Shown here: one piece after another, positions 1 through 13,907 of the stretch
Layout: each line of letters begins with the position of its first letter
How positions within the stretch are numbered: the stretch's first letter is position 1
Source: Apiospora phragmitis
Lineage: Eukaryota > Ascomycota > Sordariomycetes > Amphisphaeriales > Apiosporaceae
NCBI GenBank assembly: GCA_038363925.1
Contig: JAQQWL010000002.1
Location: 1,736,001-1,800,000 of the forward strand
Length of the DNA: 64,000 nucleotides
Reading direction: 5' to 3'
Position numbers and translations under genes: made by a program
The notes under the pieces: generated by a model
What the model was told of the DNA's origin: nothing
Database searches by the model: none
Seen by the model: only the letters and a program-made list of their open reading frames with translations

Positions 1-238
1 CAGTGTATGGTTGTACTACGGTTGGTCTAGTAAGCGTGAATTAGAGGCAGCCTTTTCTCCTACGGTATTATCCCATCCGTCAATTCTATGATAACAATGT
101 ATGCGCGATCCATCAGATAAAGGAGGTGAAACCCGCTATAAACCATTTCGCTTTATTTCTAACACCAAGGAAGTATATGTATATGAGCCTAAATTTTCAT
201 CTATTCAAGTGTGTCCTTGAGTTCCTTCAACTTCCGTC

Positions 239-2923
<2,685 letters not shown>

Positions 2924-4059
2924 ATGACAGCATCGGCAGCTTATCGCGTCCCGGCAGCACTGGCTGCTTCTACGTCTCCGCTCAAAATCGTTGATTATGC
3001 CTTCAAGGCTGCGCAGCTCAAAACATTGTGCCTAGCATGCGGGCTCCCTACATCGGGCACGAAGGATGTCTTGACGTCGCGTCTCGAGCAAGCGGCTCTG
3101 GCCGCGCGACGCCGAAAGGTCGGCCAACAGCGCGGCGCATTCTGTCCATTGACATGGGCTTGCGCAATCTAGCATACTCCCTCATTGTACCGGGTGGTCC
3201 TCTGCTGTCGGCACCGCCCGTGCCGCCATTAAAGGAGAAGCATTATATACCGTCAGAGCCATTCCGACAGCCCCCGCGCGTTCTCCTCGAAGCCTGGCGC
3301 CGAAGCGATGTCGCGTCCGAAGCCACCACCAGGGTCGTCGAACGGGAGCAATGGGCGCCCGCAGCAATGGCTAACCTGGCGCTTGAGCTAGTGCGCGATC
3401 GTCTGCTACCTACAAATCCCACACACATCGTGATCGAGCAACAACGATTTCGAAGCGCCGGGTCGTCCGCTGTGCAAGAATGGACCTTACGGGTCAACAC
3501 TCTGGAGGCTATGATCCATGCCATTTTACGAACAATGAAAGAGATGGGGCATTGGTCTGGGGAAGTCATCTCTGTTGCTCCCCGAAGGGTTGGCCCCTTC
3601 TGGGTTGGCGCTGCTGGCGAGATAGATGCTGGCGCTGAAGAGATCCAAAGCCCGTTGGAGCTTGAGATCGAGTTCCTAGAGCGGACTGAGCGGAAAGTGG
3701 ACATCAAGAAAAAGAACAAACTAGCGAAGACACGAAACAAAAAGGCCAAGATTGATCTTGTAGGCAATTGGCTCCAGTCAGAAGGCATTCTGAACCCCGC
3801 ATCGGCACAGCAGGAACTCACCATGAAGCTTTACCGGGACCGCTGGCTCGGAGTCCGACGAAAGAAGGGGGCCAACAAGCTCGACGAGGCCGAGGTGGAA
3901 TCTGGCAAGCTGGACGACCTTGCCGACTGCCTGCTGCAAGGCATGGCATTTATCAAGTGGGAGGAAAATAAGAATCTACTGGCTCGTGAAGGCCCTAACG
4001 CGATCCTGGAACAACCTGAACAGGCCTATAGGACAGTAATGCACTATGACGGTAGGTGA
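2924..4059 (+). CDS. cce1: Mitochondrial Holliday-junction resolvase (Cce1/Ydc2 type), one frameshift
   Basis: A RuvC-like resolvase that cuts four-way junctions during mitochondrial DNA segregation. The first ATG of the frame is at 2924. The N-terminal part (about residues 20-60) is a SAP-type helix-extension-helix: KTLCLACGLPTSGTKDVL. The nuclease follows: LSIDMGLRNLAYS (first catalytic Asp), VIEQQRFRS (catalytic Glu, with Arg) and DDLADCLLQGMAF (C-terminal acidic pair). A basic KKKNKLAKTRNKK segment lies between. SAP and nuclease parts are in different frames; the shift falls near the AAA run at 3115-3117 and needs one more base, giving about 378 aa, the family size. No intron fits there. 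All catalytic acids are intact, so a sequence error is more likely than a pseudogene. Confidence 0.88.
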
Positions 4060-5861
4060 TATTTTCTACCGAACCAACGATACAAAATCACATATATATG
4101 CCTACTGTAACAGGGAGATCTATCCTTGGCTGTTGATGAGCGCTAGCTTTCACAGCCATACCCTTTCCCGACTTACCAACCTTTTAAACTGAAAGCGCAT
4201 TATATTCCATGTTTACGGGATCAACGTGTAAAGTTTATACCAATCTGGTATGGGATGCATCTTCTATTTCGTGGGCAGCCCAGCCCAGTCCGTGAGAGAC
4301 ATATTGAAATGCTGGGTCTTAAGATGGGTTGCTCGTTTATTAGTCCTTTCAACCAACTCGAAACCTTCATTGGGCTTTGCAAGAGCGGAAGTCGTTCCGG
4401 ACCAAAGGAATTTCCCCAGCCCATCCGCGGGCACCACTCAATCTGCCATCCGCCTGATCCTCTTTGCACGTGCGAAGCTGTTGAGCTGAGACGTCTCGAG
4501 GCTTTTGGATCATCGAATAGTAGCGGCCCCTTTAATTGAAGAAAGCAGGCACTTTATCTTGATCGTGGACTGATTTCGATACGCTCCCGCCTCAAGCCTT
4601 GCCTGGCCATATGGATGCGACTTGCGCATTCTGCTCAGACCTACGTCAAATAGGTCGGCATTTGTTCTTGGCAAGCTGCCCGAGTGCAACTCGCTCTGTT
4701 CTCAAATAATAAAGAAGATTGGTATGACGCGTTTCTGAAGTCACCGTCGTACTGCACCGAGGGGCACTTCGGGGGTGGGACGCAGTCATTTCAATTGATC
4801 AAAGTCGCATCCAATAATGTGAAAGACCCGGCAATCAAATCCAACCTACTTTTTAGGTACTGTGGGTGTTTACCGAGTACAGACAGCATTTTACGATATC
4901 GCGATTTCCCATGGCGCGTTTCTGCACGTTGCCACTACTAGGATCTATTATTCATATCATGGAGTAGTTTGGTTTACAAGTTCAGGGACCAACGAGTGCT
5001 GCATGCTTCGGTACGAAGCAGAAGCAGAAGCAAAGAAAAAAACCCATCACGCGGAGAGGCCGCTCTCTCCCTCCCCACATTCTCGGGGTCCAATACTGAT
5101 CGGCAAGCAACACGCCACGCGACTCGAGGAATGATATACAGATCTGCAGACGCATTCGGCAACCCGCCCCATCATGAATCCCACCTACATACGTATGCCG
5201 AGCACCTTCGAACCGGGGGCTTGGGACGAACAGCAGGTCGAAACATACTAGCACAAGCCTGATCGTCAGGAGCTCTTGCTTCTTCCCGTGAAGTAAACCG
5301 CAGATCTGAAAGGGGAGGGGCCAAAAGGAACCAGCTGAACGGAACGGGCAAAGATGGGATGAGATCAGATGCACAGTAGGGATGGTGGATGGGATTTCGT
5401 GGTGTTCAAGAAGCCATCCGCATATATCGACTTCCCCATCCCGTCCGTCCCGTCGTCCCTCCTTTCTGGATTGTACTTAAGGTAACCAACTTAACTTACA
5501 GCCAACGCATCAACAGTCTCGATATCTTCCTTCTCTTTTCCCGTTTGCAGCATTCTTGCATATTCTAATCTCTTGCTGTTGGTTGCCGGTACCAGATAGA
5601 CACAACACGGTCCCTCCCGGTCTCTCTCTCATTTCACTGCCAAAGTCAAATCCAAGCCAGCTCCCTCATCTCCACACTCTCTGTTGGACGGGCGCAGCCA
5701 CCACTCATTACAAACTCTCGTGACAATATCACACAGCTCGCAATCCCCTTGTTGTTGCTGTAATCTTTACTCCTCGAATTACAAAAAGCTCCAAAATCTC
5801 ACCTCATCACTCAAAACCACCTACATTGAGCCACCGCCGCTGAAGTTCCTTCTCCGTCAAC
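4060..5861. other. Long intergenic region; pyrimidine-rich leader near its right end
   Basis: Neither strand shows a frame with protein-like features. From about 5,500 to 5,860 the + strand is rich in C and T (tctctctctc-type tracts) and leads into the small secreted-protein gene, which fits a promoter or 5' untranslated region of a well-expressed fungal gene. I see no RNA gene. Confidence 0.4.
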
Positions 5862-6340
5862 ATGCGTGTCTCACTAGCCGTCCTCTTCGTCTTCGCCGGG
5901 TTCCTACAGCTCGCTGTGGGCTTGATGACGGCGTCAGCATCTGCCTCCGCCACGGCGTCCCTCACCGACGCCATGGTACTCCCCTCTGTAAGCACCACGC
6001 TTACCGGCATCCTCACGGCCCCCAGCAAGCCGACAGGCTCGCCGAACCAGACCCCTCACTCCTACTCCATCATCGGCATGAGTGCATTGTGAGTAAAGCC
6101 AAGACACTTCACCATGGCCTTTCTCTCCAGGGTCTACTGGCGGTACTTGAACAAACAGAGCCATGATGCTGACTGGCGAGTAATAGATATGGTAGCGGCT
6201 CCGCGTCGGCAGCTGAGCCTACCGCCCCTGCTCAAGTCTCGGAGAACGCCGGACAGAAGGACGGGGCTTTGTCGCACCGCTGGCTCTATGCTGGCTGTGC
6301 CTTGGCGGCTTTGGGCCTCACCAATGTTGTGTTCTTGTGA
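5862..6340 (+). CDS. Small secreted, probably GPI-anchored Ser/Thr/Ala-rich protein
   Basis: Two exons, 5862-6088 and 6187-6340, with a 98-bp intron (GTGAGT donor, CTGAC branch site, TAG acceptor); 126 aa. Visible: a signal peptide (MRVSLAVLFVFAGFLQLAVG), a low-complexity SASASATAS segment, a T/S/P-rich linker, then a spacer and a hydrophobic C-terminus (WLYAGCALAALGLTNVVFL) ending at the last residue. Signal peptide plus terminal hydrophobic tail is the plan of fungal GPI-anchored wall proteins. No catalytic domain is recognised. Another acceptor near 6130 would give a basic, unstructured tail, so I prefer the one that creates the GPI-like end. Confidence 0.7.
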
Positions 6341-7186
6341 TAGAGACGCACACGAGTAAAGCGATGGCGGCGCTGAGCATGACGAGGCGACCGATCTGCT
6401 GGCCAGATGGTCTGCTGAATTGGAAACGCAACAATCATCATGTGCACTTGCATCGTCGAAGGGAGAAGATGGGTTAAAGGGAGGTCAACCCTCCTACCAA
6501 GTTAGTAGAGACAGACCTACAGAAATGTCCTACCACAAATTCAAATTGATAAACAAGTATAAGATACTACATATCACCTCGCCATGCTTCATTGACGATC
6601 GACTCGTGCGGCTTCTTGATAGTGAAAACCTACTCAAAGATCTTCCATTCCAGCGCCGTGACGTGCCAGAAGCAGCTCACACCAATCCACCACTTGATCG
6701 CCTTCAAGTACCGCAGGCAATCGAGGGAAATATCATCAACGGCTCGGTATCAGCGGAGACATCGAACCCTTCCTCTTGTCGCATAGGGTAAATGCACAGA
6801 CACTGGCTTGCTTTGAGACTCCCGCAAGCCCCTTACCCCTTATTGCTCATATATACCACAGTGCTGTACTCTTACCGAATGAGATCCGGGGGTACAAATG
6901 TTGAAGCCCTCAGAATTGGATCAGCCCGTGTTTGCTCTCAGTATATATGAAACGGTCAGATATTGCAACGGGAATGACGCGGTTTTCTTATTGTCATGGG
7001 ACGGGTGACTGCGTGAAGAGATGGAGGTTGCATTATGCAGGAGGCCCGCCATTGAGGCCCTCAAGGGTTACACTAACAGAGTCCCCCCGCTCAACCTCAC
7101 ATATTCGCTCTCTGTATTTCTTTTCTTGCATGTAAACTCTCGACAGAGACAGCTATTACTTCCCTGTTGTGTCGCTGAATTAGACG
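6341..7186. other. Intergenic region
   Basis: Downstream flank of the small secreted-protein gene and upstream flank of the deaminase gene. I see no supported coding frame, RNA gene or repeat. Confidence 0.4.
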
Positions 7187-9206
7187 ATGGAGGCTCTCGC
7201 AACGGAATGCGCCGAGAACATTGCTCTTCTGCATTTGCTCCATCGCGTCCCTGTCCAGCCCCATTCCAACAAGCCGAGCCATCTGCCCGACTATGAAGAA
7301 GGAGGATATACTTTATCATTTGAACAAGAGCGCCATCTGGCAAGCGTCCTCGCTTTCCTATCTAGCATCAGAAATAACTCCAATTACATCCCTGCCGTTT
7401 GTCTCAGAGAGAAACGCAAGCCTTCGTCTCTGGATGTTCTACTCGCAGTCAATAAAGCCCAAAAAGATGATGGAAATGATATGCTGAAAGATCTGGAGTG
7501 TGGTTTCAAGAGGCTATTCTCAATACTCAGTCGAGTCTCTAATGGTACGTTACATTATACTAATCCGTCTCTCAGTGTTTCTGACCAATTGAATAAGTCC
7601 GAGCCGATGCTACGCATATTGAGCATGAGGCCTTTTCTGCTATCGTTACCATGTGCTCTTCCCGCATCTTGTATCGGCTAAGGCTCAGGGGGAGCACTGG
7701 AAAGCCGTCCATCGAAAAGGTTCTAAGAGATACTCGATCCTCGCTTCAGAAGACCGGGCTGTCCGCTACGCTCTCTATTTTCGTGGATACATTCGAGGCA
7801 GTGGTGAAATTGATTGACTCCTGGAGTGGGCACCAGACTCAGCACGAGCTGGAGGCACTGGTAGATGGTATCTATCGTCTACAGCAGATGAAAGAGGTCA
7901 GCAGCGTGCTGAACGCGATTCCAGAACGCTTAATGCCCCCGAACGCGAAACGAAGCCTCGTGAACATGATCAGCAAAGTTGCCAGATACCGAGAATGTGC
8001 ACGATTCTTACGTCGCCAGGCGAAGAAATACCTGCTTCTCCGGAAGATGAAAGTCGTGCTGGTTCAGCTAGGCCCCAAAGCTTTCAGCAGGACCCCAGTT
8101 GGGCAACTTGAGCCCAACCTCGCCTCCAGGATACCGCAGACGATGTCGCAGAAGAAGGCAAAGAAAGGCAAACGTGATTCTCTTGAGAATACATGTCGCC
8201 TCCTGAAGACTACGGTACCTCAGGCCACCAAAGTCTATGCCCAACAGACTCGGAGGACGCTTGAAGAAAGCAAGATCCATGCCGAAATCCAGCTTCTGTT
8301 CCACTGTGATCAGGAAAAGCCCAGCTTTCCTCCACGTGTAGTCTGCTCGAGCAAGGATGCTTGCTTTCTTTGCAACACCTTCATATTAATGCACGGAAAG
8401 ATGCACACCCCCGAAGTCTCACGGGAAGCTGTACCCTGGATGGCGACTGCCTCATACAGGTAGCACCGAACTGCATTCGAGATTCGTCAAACACTTGGAC
8501 AGCCTTATCAAGGATAGTATCGCCATGTTGCTCTCACGCCGCACAAAGACAGCCTATCCCGACCCGAACGAAAGCACGCTCCTTATCCTGCCAGTGTCCA
8601 CGACGACACTGTGTAGCCAAGGGACGTATCATAGCACTATCCAAAGGAACAAGGAAAATCCATCACAGCCACCGCCGCTCAAAACGGTTGAAGAGGCTAC
8701 GGTAGATCCCAGCCCTTTGAAGCCAGGTTCTCGCGTCGATGGCAACCTAGCCACTGCCGTGGAAGAAAATGGAGACAACCAGGTCCCCCAAAGTGAATGA
8801 TGGGTGCCTGAATAATGCCTCTGCAGTTTCGTCTTTGACGGAATTGCTGCCCAGTATCATTGTCGAAGACGATGGTCAGGGACAAAACAATGTTCGACTA
8901 CCAGAAATGGTGAGTGCCAACAGGACATCTCCTGTTTACAGTGATGGTGTCCTGGAGGTCCACGTCGAATATTCGGCGGGCACGACAGCGCCCGGAGGTT
9001 TGCCAAAGAAGCTCCCGTTCAGTATCGAGTGGCTAGACGTCGAAGATGCAGAGAGGGCGCGCGAGACTCAGGCCCAGCATGTTTTTGACTACGAAACGAC
9101 GGAAGCCGAGATATCGCTTTCTCTGAATGACCAGAACTCGGTATTCATCTCGGCTAGGGGGTCGCTGGCAAAAGTGACGTTTGGTATGCCCCAAGGCGGC
9201 GGCTAA
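7187..9206 (+). CDS. OTT_1508-type deaminase-domain protein, two frameshifts
   Basis: Exon 1 is 7187-7544; a 53-bp intron (GTACGT...AATAAG) leads to exon 2 at 7598. The first half is helical. At about residues 345-395 lies a zinc-deaminase core: HAEIQLLFH (metal His and catalytic Glu), then CSSKDACFLC (metal Cys pair) and a FILMHGKMH segment, as in the OTT_1508 family. Comparative work on the deaminase fold places this family in bacterial polymorphic systems and in expanded fungal families; its substrate in fungi is not established. The frame shifts by one base at CCCCC 8408-8412 and again at CCCCC 8785-8789. The frame after each shift continues sensible sequence, to a total near 655 aa. The C-terminal 200 residues are not recognised. 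Confidence 0.8.
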
Positions 9207-9894
9207 CGGAGAGAGGCAATGCAGTGATGGTTCCGAAGATGTTGTTTTACCATGATATCGATGTGAGGGAAACCTCAGATCTTGACTGGTTCCTAGCGGT
9301 GCAGTATCATTCATCAATTCCACCAGGGTACTTGGGACGACCTCTTCAATGTCAACAACATATGGCTGCAAAGAGGGATCACAAAATTGCGTCACCCTTC
9401 TCCAAAACGCATATTGAATGGAACGCTATGCTGCGCCGTCGGTAGTTCTAGTACCCTATCGTAACCGAATCTCTACATACGGCGGATATGACAGACCCCA
9501 ACACTTTTACATTGACGTTGCATCCGCTAATGTCCTTGACCCCATGGGGGAGGCGACTTGGCTGCTTGCTTGGCTGCCCCCAATAGCTCCTGGGCTACCT
9601 TGGCTCTGGGCGTCCGACCTGTCACGATACAGCAATGAGTAACCATTTCAATGAGAGGAAGCGGGGAACCTCAGCCATAAGCATCGGCATGCGGGGGATG
9701 AAACCTGGTGAATGCGAGCCTGACCGCTCTGACATAAGGACTCGCAAAGACCTATATTTCTAATGCCTTTCTTCTGCCCGTGAAGTCGTGCTGTGCTTGC
9801 CCCCTCATAAATCTCAGGACAGCCCCAAAACAGTCCAGCATTTATTCTCCAGTACAAGTATTTACTACGAGCGCAAATAGAACGATATTGAAGA
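9207..9894. other. Intergenic region
   Basis: Between the deaminase and MFS genes, both on +. Presumably the MFS promoter. Short frames here have no domain-like features. Confidence 0.4.
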
Positions 9895-11798
9895 ATGGCG
9901 GACGAAGCTCCAGCCTCTGCGCCTCCTCCACCTGGAGGAGAGGAAGCGACGAATGTGATGACAGATAATGCAACAGACGAGAAGCAGCACAAAGCTGCCG
10001 GAGTTGTCGACTACACTGGCGTGGCAACCAAGTCAGACCCGGCTGAGATCAAGCTAGTCCGCAAACTGGAATTTCGCATAATGGTAAATACACTTCCAGA
10101 ATCATCAGTATTGTTGCCTCCTTAAAACCTTTATCGCTAACCTGCAACATACCAGCCGATCCTCTGGATCATGTACTTCCTCAACTACGTCGATAGAAAC
10201 GCCATAGCACAGGCTCGTCTCAATAACCTAGAGAAGGATCTGGGCATGTCTGGGTGGGAGTTCAACACCTGCGTCAGCATGTAAGTTCTACACACACCCT
10301 TTTGTCCACTGGAACCTGGACGCGACACTATACTTACTCAAATACGGGGAACTCTAGTCTTTTCGTGGGTTATGTGCTTATGCAGATCCCTTCCAATATG
10401 TTCATCACGCGTATCCGTCCCGGAATCTACATGAGCGCTTGGATGTTTGTCTGGGCTGTTGTGTCAGCCTGCGCTGGCGCCGTCCACAGCTATGGCGGCC
10501 TAGTAGCCGTGAGGTTCTTCCTTGGAATCACCGAGGCGCCTGTGAGCTCAGTGTTTCTCTCATCATTCATTCCCTAGCTATCCAAAGCTAAATATCACAC
10601 AGTTCTACCCGGGTGCGACATATATGCTCGCCATTTTCTACACCAGGAAAGGTAAATGCTGATACTCTAGAGAATATAAGGGAAAGCGAATTATCTGACA
10701 CTTCAGTTTGCTACAGAGGTCGCTACCAGGATAGCCTGGTTCTACTGCGCCCAGATCCTCGCCACCGGCTTCTCGGGCCTCATCTCCGCCGGCGTGTTCT
10801 GGGGACTGGATGGGGCACGGGGACTCGCCGGGTGGCGCTGGCTGTTCATCATTGAAGGGGCTATCACGGGCTTCGTCGCCATTGTGGGCTTCTGGATGCT
10901 TCCCAATACACCCCTGACCACGCACTGGCTGACCCCCGCCGAACGAGAGCTGGCCCACGCCCGCATGGAGCGCGACAGGGTGACGGAGTCGCACGAGTCG
11001 AATGCCAGCGCCTGGGAGGGTCTCAAGCAGGCATGCAAGGACAAGCGGACCTGGCTGTTCTGTCTCATGCAGAACTTCCACCTCAGTGCCTGCTCTTTCA
11101 ACTCCTTCTTCCCGACGTAAGTGTGATTAATCACAACAGCCTGCGGCTCCCATCTTCAGAACCGTTTGTGTTCACGACTGAAATTCTATGCACCTCGAAT
11201 ATAGCGTCGTCAAAACATTGGGTTTCAACACCACAGCTACCCTGCTCATGACGTGCCCGCCATTCATCTTCGCCGCTGCGGCGGGCATCATGTGTGGGTG
11301 GAGCTCCGGTCGGCTGCACGAGCGGACTTGGCACATCACCATCGGAATCGCGGCCGCCGTGGTGGGCTTCATATGGGCCGCGAGCACGCTGAATACGGCG
11401 GCGCGCTACGTGGCCTGTTTTGTCTTCCCCGTCGGGGCGTACTCGGTCAACTCCGTGATAATCGGCTGGGCTAGCTCGACACTGCAACAAACGAAGGAAA
11501 AGAAAGCAGTGAGTATACAACCTACGTTCCTCCCCTATCTATCAGGGCTGGAATCTTGTCTAACATCAACTAGGTGGTCCTTGCCATGACAAATGTAGCG
11601 GGCCAGGTCGGGTATATCTACGGAGCCTACTTATGGCCCGACTACGATAGCCCACGGTTCGCGATCGGGTTTGGAACCTCGGCTGGGTTTGCTTTGGGTT
11701 CAATTGTGTGCGCTTGGATTCTGCGATGGATGCTCATCAGGGAGAACAACAAGATCAGGGGCTCCACCACGGAGCAAGTCAATCTCTACGGGTATTAG
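9895..11798 (+). CDS. MFS anion:cation symporter (Dal5/Tna1-type allantoate or nicotinate permease)
   Basis: Seven exons: 9895-10083, 10156-10280, 10358-10541, 10603-10651, 10717-11116, 11205-11508, 11574-11798; 491 aa, the usual family size. Every junction keeps frame with GT-AG borders. A soluble acidic N-terminus (about 55 residues) precedes the helices. Family marks are MYFLNYVDRNAIAQARL in helix 1 and its loop, GYVLMQIPSN, the helix-4/5 region RFFLGITEAPFYPGA, GWRWLFIIEG before the central loop, and a second six-helix half. It acts at the plasma membrane in uptake of small organic anions; the exact substrate cannot be read from sequence. It is convergent with the ABM-fold gene. No lesions found. 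Confidence 0.93.
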
Positions 11799-11981
11799 AC
11801 CGAATAGTTTGGTACAACGTCATCCTCTTGTTGGCTTTGGGTGGGGAGACCATGACGGCAGCTGGAATCCAGTAGAACTATAAAAAAAATCCTATCAAGC
11901 CTCATCAGACAATGAAGACAACAGCTGTACTGCCACCACCTGATGCACCGACGATGGGAGTGTCGCAGCCCACGTCTGGTT

Positions 11982-12465
11982 TTAGTATCCCCTATTGAAA
12001 CCTGCGAATCTATCCAAGACCTGCACCTCTACCCTTTTGGCCAAGTTATGCTCTTCTCGCGATATGCGGCGCAGCTCCGCCGTGTAGGGCTGGTTGCGAT
12101 GGTACTCTTGGGCGGCTTCGTTGGCAAACCTTCTCGCTACGATCAGCGCGCCTGGCTCCTCTCACCCGCAGCATCTACTGCTACCTGCCAACAGGGGTTT
12201 GATTACGTACATCTCGACAACGTAGAACACACCGGCAGTGGCGCACCAGGAAGCGCAGAACATGAGCGCTTCGGGCTCGTATTTCTCAGCCTCCGGTACC
12301 AAGTGACTCAGCATTCCTTGCACCTGTTCCAATCGTGTTTGTCAGTCAATATAATCTTCATTTAGCTCGACGCTGTAAATGGTTATCTGGTGATAATAAG
12401 CATACCCTTTCCTGCTTGCCCTCGGCAGGAGTGACAATATTGATGGCTAGAAACATGTTCTTCAT
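11982..12465 (-). CDS. Antibiotic-biosynthesis-monooxygenase (ABM)-fold small protein
   Basis: Three short exons on the minus strand, 12465-12406, 12323-12211 and 12132-11982, give 107 aa, the size of a single-domain ABM (dimeric alpha/beta barrel) protein. Order: MFLAINIVTPAEGKQER (first strand and helix), MLSHLVPEAEKYEP, a central strand region ending FYVVE, then ANEAAQEYHRNQPYTAEL (the usual helix) and VEVQVLDRF (last strand). Introns of 82 and 78 bp have GTATGC and GTACGT donors. The second uses the acceptor CGAG at 12133, chosen because it restores the frame; TAG four bases earlier breaks it. ABM proteins oxidise or decarboxylate aromatic metabolites or serve as dimeric accessory enzymes. 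Its proximity to the MFS gene hints at a shared metabolic role, which is inference. Confidence 0.72.
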
Positions 12466-13364
12466 ATTGATCTAACAGGGGGCTTTATTTGCACAATAGC
12501 TTCACAGAGACTTCATGGCTCCATTCCTAAATGAACTTCGCCTGAGTAGGAACCTGCATACCAGGATGCGCGAGTATGACATGCAATGCAGCCCAATAAC
12601 TCTAAAGCGAATGAGCCAATACGGCCCCTTCCATGATCGGACGAACACTAAGGCCGACGCTAAGTAATAAGTGAAAAGGGGTGAAATAGGGGAACGTGAG
12701 AACTGCATAGGCGGTTTTAGATCGTGAACGAGGGTATTGAAAATCAAGTATAACCCGATATGTATATGCTCAACTCTCGCGATATGAACGTACACACCAG
12801 CATACGAGAGTGTTGCTGACTCATCCACGGTTGGGCGTGGTTTCTGCCGCCCCTGACTGCATGTGCTGTTCCGTATTCCGTTTCGCAGCCAAATGACACC
12901 GCCTGCTGTTGGAATAGAGGGGCATTGTAGCGATAGATCAGAAGATACGTTTATATAACCACTATAAAATCGAATGCAAGTCTTGCGGCTAAATGCAACG
13001 AATCTGAAATGCCGTGGGTGGCTAGCTCTGTATATGTGTGACCAACCATTAAAATACCTGCCTTCCCTCTCGGTAGATAATGGACCCTTTAAGCTGAGAG
13101 AAACTTGTCCTTCTGCCCTATTCCCCCGGGGATATACCACATGTACCGAGTTTTTCGTCGTTTATGAGACGGCAAGAAGCGATATTGGTTTTAATATATT
13201 TACTTCCCCAGCGCTCTATTCAATGTTGGTCGTGGCATTGCAGGCGCTGATCTACAGGCATATTTCAAGGGTAGGGTGTTAGAGGTTCGATATATAGCTC
13301 TCATAGTTGTCGCAATGCCATTAAATATCTATCGCTATCAAACAAGATCTGTTCCAAGTATTAG
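12466..13364. other. Intergenic region
   Basis: A 212-codon open frame crosses the minus strand (13140-12502) but its composition is not protein-like and it has no domain or intron logic, so I do not call it. Otherwise nothing is recognised. Confidence 0.4.
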
Positions 13365-13907
13365 TTCGGTCGGGCCCAAGGACTGAGTGCTACATCGCTT
13401 TCTAAAGGATTCGTCTCTTCCAATACATCAAAACCACTTCCCCAGAAAAATAGTCTCATAACGAACCCAGATATCATCGCCCTACTCCCAGGCCTCGCCG
13501 CAGCAGCGCCATACGGAGGGAGCTACCCCGACTACCTCCCCCCGGGCTGGCCCTGGCCCGACGGAAACACCCCGTCTTGTCGCCCAGCCTTGTTGTGGCC
13601 TCCCTTGACTGCGCAGTCGTCCACCCCGACTCGAGCCGCTGACGGCAGTGCACCTACTGCGGCGCCCACTGCCACGGCAGCATCGTACAGAGGCGGGGGA
13701 AGCTACTCTGACTTCCTGCCCCCCGGCTGGCCCTTCATAACGCCTGGCTGGCCCTTCACCGGCACCAATCGCCCGATCACCCCGCTTTGTGGGGGGTGGC
13801 CGATGGCGATGCCGCCTAGTCCAACTCCAAACGCCGACACACCTGCTGCGCCCACTGCCGCGCCCACTGCCGTGACCACTGTTGCAACCAGTGCTGCGAC
13901 CACATAG
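13365..13907 (+). other. Open frame for a Pro/Ala/Thr-rich secreted-type protein, start codon missing
   Basis: The frame is open from 13365 to the stop at 13905-13907 but has no in-frame ATG. From about 13473 it reads like the end of a signal peptide (IIALLPGLAAAA), then two related blocks, GGSYPDYLPPGWPWP and GGSYSDFLPPGWPF, with further GWP motifs, and an Ala/Pro/Thr tail (APTAAPTAVTT) to the end. The duplicated block and the sharp signal-like boundary argue for a real secreted or wall-associated protein. An intron acceptor (CCCAG at 13466-13470) just before the hydrophobic run suggests the start could lie in an upstream exon I cannot define. It could equally be a gene that lost its start. 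Confidence 0.4.

Noticed and set aside
3100..3140. An intron joining the SAP and nuclease parts of the resolvase
   Set aside because: The only GT...AG there would be 12 bp long. A one-base change at AAA fits better.
8408..8789. Programmed ribosomal frameshifting in the deaminase gene
   Set aside because: No slippery heptamer or downstream structure is evident, and similar run-associated breaks in unrelated genes make a sequence-level cause more likely.
12502..13140. 212-codon open frame on the minus strand
   Set aside because: Composition is not protein-like, with no domain, signal or splice logic. It spans an AT-balanced intergenic stretch where a long chance frame is possible.
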